From Pandoraea iniqua (GTDB lineage Bacteria > Pseudomonadota > Gammaproteobacteria > Burkholderiales > Burkholderiaceae), in the NCBI RefSeq assembly GCF_902459685.1, contig NZ_CABPSF010000003.1:310001-374000 (forward strand): a stretch of DNA of 64,000 nt, in the 5' to 3' direction. The notes under the pieces were generated by a model, which ran no database searches, had not been told where the DNA came from, and saw nothing but the letters and a program-made list of their open reading frames with translations. Shown here in pieces: positions 61,812 through 64,000 of this stretch. The first letter of the stretch is position 1; each line of letters opens with the position of its first letter. The translations under genes were made by a program, and so were the position numbers.

Positions 61812-64000
61812 GTCCATTGCACCCAAAGCGGAAGCGGCATCCATGACAACTGCACCGTAGCGATGCCCCACGGCAACCGGTTGAGCAGCACGTCGAAGGC
61901 ACTGCGCTGCACGTCGAGATGCCAGCCGTTATCCCCCATCGACAATCTGCCCGCGCGTTGCAGGAAGGTTTCACGTAGGCCCGCCGGTGAGGTATGCCCC
62001 AACGCCGACCAGTGCTGAATCATCGCGACGAGCAACTGATCGATGATCTCGCGCTCGTGCTCGGTCACATCGATGCGGCGCGCGACGGGCGCGTTCAGTG
62101 CGACGCCGCAGAGCAGTTTGTGCAGCGTCAAGTGAGGCTCCGGCGCCTCGTCGTGGCCGCTGACGAGGTAATGCAGGAGCAAGACAGCACGTTCGGCCGC
62201 CGCGTCGCTGACAAACCGGCTCCCCTTCGGATGGCCTTCCCCGGCGGCCTCGACGAGCGACAGCATGTCCCAAAGACGCGGCAAGAACGGCCAGACAAGG
62301 ACCGCGCCCGCGTGTGTGATCTGCATTGGCGTGAGCGACGGGTCGGATGCGGCCACGTTCGGCACGCCGATATCGATGCCAGTCTGTTCTCGTACGCGGG
62401 TGGCGAGCGCGGGGGGAATCTGACTGCCTGTCACGTGGGCGAGTCGGGCTACCAGCGCGGAGGCCAATTTCGCGGCGGTGTAGGCGCGTTGCGGGGCGAA
62501 CAACCACGTGAACAGCAGTAGCCACCGGGTACGGTCCAATGGCGAAGGCGGCGTCGCGTCAACGCTTAGGGCGAACAGGTCGGTGACGTCGGCCGATAGG
62601 CGCAGCATCCGGTCGACCTCATCGGTATCGCGTGGCGACAGACGGGCGAATCCGGGCCACAGTTCGGGCGGCACAAGGTCGAGCCATTGCCCAGCCAGTG
62701 TGTCGTCGCTGGCGGCCGCCGAGAGGATGGGACGCAAGGCAGCCGCCCCCGCTTGCATCGACTGCCGCAACCAGATATCCAACCCGGCCGGCGGCGCCCC
62801 GCGGCCATTGCGGAAGTCCGGCGACGAGAGATAGTCGAGGTAATCAATGGGCGGTGTCGATGCCATGTCTGGGCGAGGCTCTTGAGTGGGATGTGACGTG
62901 GTGTGCAATGCGTGCGGCTGAATGGCGTCTGGACGGGATCCGGTAGGCGTTGCCGGTACTGTGAGGGGGACGGTGGTGTCAGCGGTGTCGATGCTGTCGA
63001 TGCTGTCGGCGGTGTCGGCGGTGTCGGCGGTGTCGGCGGTGTCGGCGGTGTCAGCGTTATTGGCGTTACCGGAGCTATCGGCGGTGCGGGCGTTATCGGT
63101 GCTCCCAGCCGACGCCTCTTCGCTCAACACCTCAAGATCGAGCGTCGCACCGGTCACCAATCCGGCAGCAACGCTGGCGTAGTAGCGGGCAACAGCGCGG
63201 GAAGCGTCAACCGGCATATGCGGTTCAAGCGGTTCAAGCGGTTCAAGCGGTTCAAGCGGTTCAAGCGGTTCAAGCGGCGCAGTGGGCGCGTGCGCCACGA
63301 TGGCGTCGTAAAAGGTTTCCCGATGCGCCGCCGGAATGTCGTCACTCACCGTGACGGCGATATCCACGATGCTTGCCCATGCGTCTGGCGAGATGCCATC
63401 GACGACGCCGGATGTCAGTAGCGCGCTGCTCACGTCAAGTGAGCGCTGCAAATCCGTGCGCGCCTCCTGCGATAAACGCCCCGCTCGGCTCACCAACGAT
63501 GCGCCCTTCGGCACTTCGCTCTGGTAGAAGCGCAACAGTCGCTGCAACGCGTCCTGAGCGTTGGCGATGCCAGTCGCTTCGGGCTCATTGGTGGCTGCGG
63601 TCTTGTCGGTCCTTTCGGCCCTGTCGGTCTCGTTGGTCTCGTTGGTCTCGTTGGTCTCGTTGGTCTCGTTGGTGGCGTTGGTGGCGTGCCAGTCGGCACC
63701 GGCACCGGCATCGATGCCATTCACGTCGCCTGAAGCCTCTCCCCGCACAACGGGGGCGAAAGGTTGAGACGCCCGGGTTGTTTCGGCAGCCCCCGCGTCG
63801 ACCGTGCCTGCGCCCAATCCATCTATCCCAATCTTTGCGCTGATGGCGTGAGCCTCCGACGGGGCGGGTTCGGTCACACGCACAATTGGCGGCGTATCGC
63901 CATCAAGCGGCTGACCGGTGTGGGACCCTGAGCGCGGCTCCCACACATCCAGCAACCTACGCTGCCATGCAACAGGGCTCACACCAAGTGCTACGTGATG
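61808..64000 (-). CDS. Contractile injection system tape-measure protein, 5' end outside window
   Basis: C-terminal 730 residues of an eCIS tape-measure protein (Afp14-like); the frame is open to the right edge, so the start is outside. The C-terminal domain is diagnostic: LTLHKLLCGVALNAPVARRI, EREIIDQLLVAMIQHWSALG, HTSPAGLRETFLQRAGRLSM and FDVLLNRLPWGIATVQLSWM. The middle contains three low-complexity tracts of three-residue units (NET, LEP, ADT). In tailed particles the tape-measure length sets tube length. Translationally coupled to the AAA+ gene. Confidence 0.9.
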   Translation of the reverse strand, partial: HHVALGVSPVAWQRRLLDVWEPRSGSHTGQPLDGDTPPIVRVTEPAPSEAHAISAKIGIDGLGAGTVDAGAAETTRASQPFAPVVRGEASGDVNGIDAGAGADWHATNATNETNETNETNETNETDRAERTDKTAATNEPEATGIANAQDALQRLLRFYQSEVPKGASLVSRAGRLSQEARTDLQRSLDVSSALLTSGVVDGISPDAWASIVDIAVTVSDDIPAAHRETFYDAIVAHAPTAPLEPLEPLEPLEPLEPLEPHMPVDASRAVARYYASVAAGLVTGATLDLEVLSEEASAGSTDNARTADSSGNANNADTADTADTADTADTADSIDSIDTADTTVPLTVPATPTGSRPDAIQPHALHTTSHPTQEPRPDMASTPPIDYLDYLSSPDFRNGRGAPPAGLDIWLRQSMQAGAAALRPILSAAASDDTLAGQWLDLVPPELWPGFARLSPRDTDEVDRMLRLSADVTDLFALSVDATPPSPLDRTRWLLLFTWLFAPQRAYTAAKLASALVARLAHVTGSQIPPALATRVREQTGIDIGVPNVAASDPSLTPMQITHAGAVLVWPFLPRLWDMLSLVEAAGEGHPKGSRFVSDAAAERAVLLLHYLVSGHDEAPEPHLTLHKLLCGVALNAPVARRIDVTEHEREIIDQLLVAMIQHWSALGHTSPAGLRETFLQRAGRLSMGDNGWHLDVQRSAFDVLLNRLPWGIATVQLSWMPLPLWVQWT
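62979..63053 (+). repeat. 9-bp tandem repeat in tape-measure gene (ADT units)
   Basis: Array of GGTGTCGGC-type 9-mers, about eight units of variable purity, encoding ADT/IDS-type triplets on the minus strand. In frame. Confidence 0.85.
63221..63274 (+). repeat. 9-bp tandem repeat in tape-measure gene (LEP units)
   Basis: Six exact copies of CGGTTCAAG (54 bases), encoding six Leu-Glu-Pro triplets on the minus strand. Identical units, so recently expanded or prone to slippage. Confidence 0.95.
63626..63686 (+). repeat. 9-bp tandem repeat in tape-measure gene (NET units)
   Basis: Array of GTTGGTCTC units (five near-exact copies plus degenerate flanks), encoding Asn-Glu-Thr triplets on the minus strand. 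Confidence 0.88.

Noticed and set aside
59856-62018. Very long open frame on the plus strand (over 700 codons) antisense to the eCIS AAA+ and membrane protein genes
   Set aside because: It is a GC-rich shadow of the minus-strand genes, which carry unmistakable family motifs; its translation is composed of Arg/Ala/Val-rich sequence with no domain.
63221-63274. Possible CRISPR-like array
   Set aside because: Units are 9 bp, directly adjacent without spacers, and are in frame inside a protein gene.

Overview
The window is GC-rich chromosomal DNA of a Gram-negative betaproteobacterium, most likely Burkholderiaceae and plausibly Pandoraea or a close relative. This is inferred from the combination of a trimeric porin, an Ssu/Sfn sulfur-scavenging cluster, a CIRCE-controlled groESL pair, a MocR regulator and a LIV-type ABC operon, and from base composition; no rRNA or other typing marker is present. 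I see no tRNA, rRNA, insertion sequence or CRISPR array.

Layout. 1-10865 (minus strand) is one long sulfur-scavenging operon. Transcription runs metQ, metQ, metN, metI, two DszC/SfnB-type flavoenzymes, a luciferase-like monooxygenase, a third DszC-like enzyme, a sigma-54 activator (sfnR-like) and ssuD, which leaves the window. 11272-13360 is a groES-groEL operon with a CIRCE operator. 13448-14557 is a porin. 14660-17796 is a second sulfonate block (ssuA, an ssuD paralogue, and an odd SsuA-like protein with no signal peptide). It lies divergent from an S24-type regulator whose nucleophilic serine is replaced by alanine. A TauE/SafE exporter, a RidA-family protein, a DUF4287 protein and a 963-residue autotransporter follow.

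23643-33280 is the most striking region. It holds a GntR/FCD regulator and three more transcription units on the same strand: two 2Fe-2S ferredoxins with an HSL-type hydrolase; a heme-oxygenase-like diiron protein with an aldehyde dehydrogenase, an HbpS/GlcG protein and a ferredoxin-fused flavin reductase; and an amidase with an MFS transporter. Near-identical 13-bp sites (GTATACTGTATAC type) stand in front of all four units. I read this as one regulon for the catabolism of an unknown, probably amide-containing compound, with an oxidation step fed by dedicated electron carriers.

33445-35369 is a thioesterase divergent from a MocR regulator. 35428-44136 is a LIV-type ABC transporter operon bracketed by two acyl-CoA ligases, divergent from a Crp/Fnr regulator. 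45126-49486 holds an esterase, a TetR regulator and a penicillin G acylase homologue. 49606-55333 is a polar amino acid ABC system with a flavin reductase, a monooxygenase and a LysR regulator, probably for an S-containing amino acid derivative. 55352-57135 holds a GNAT enzyme and a divergent HxlR / quinone-reductase-like pair. 57173-64000 is the end of an extracellular contractile injection system (eCIS) locus: a tape-measure protein with three in-frame 9-bp repeat tracts, the eCIS AAA+ ATPase, and a large membrane protein with a GH18-like domain.

Coordinates for starts were adjusted by homology to expected N-termini and by Shine-Dalgarno sequences where visible. Functions are inferred from recognised motifs only; no database search was possible.
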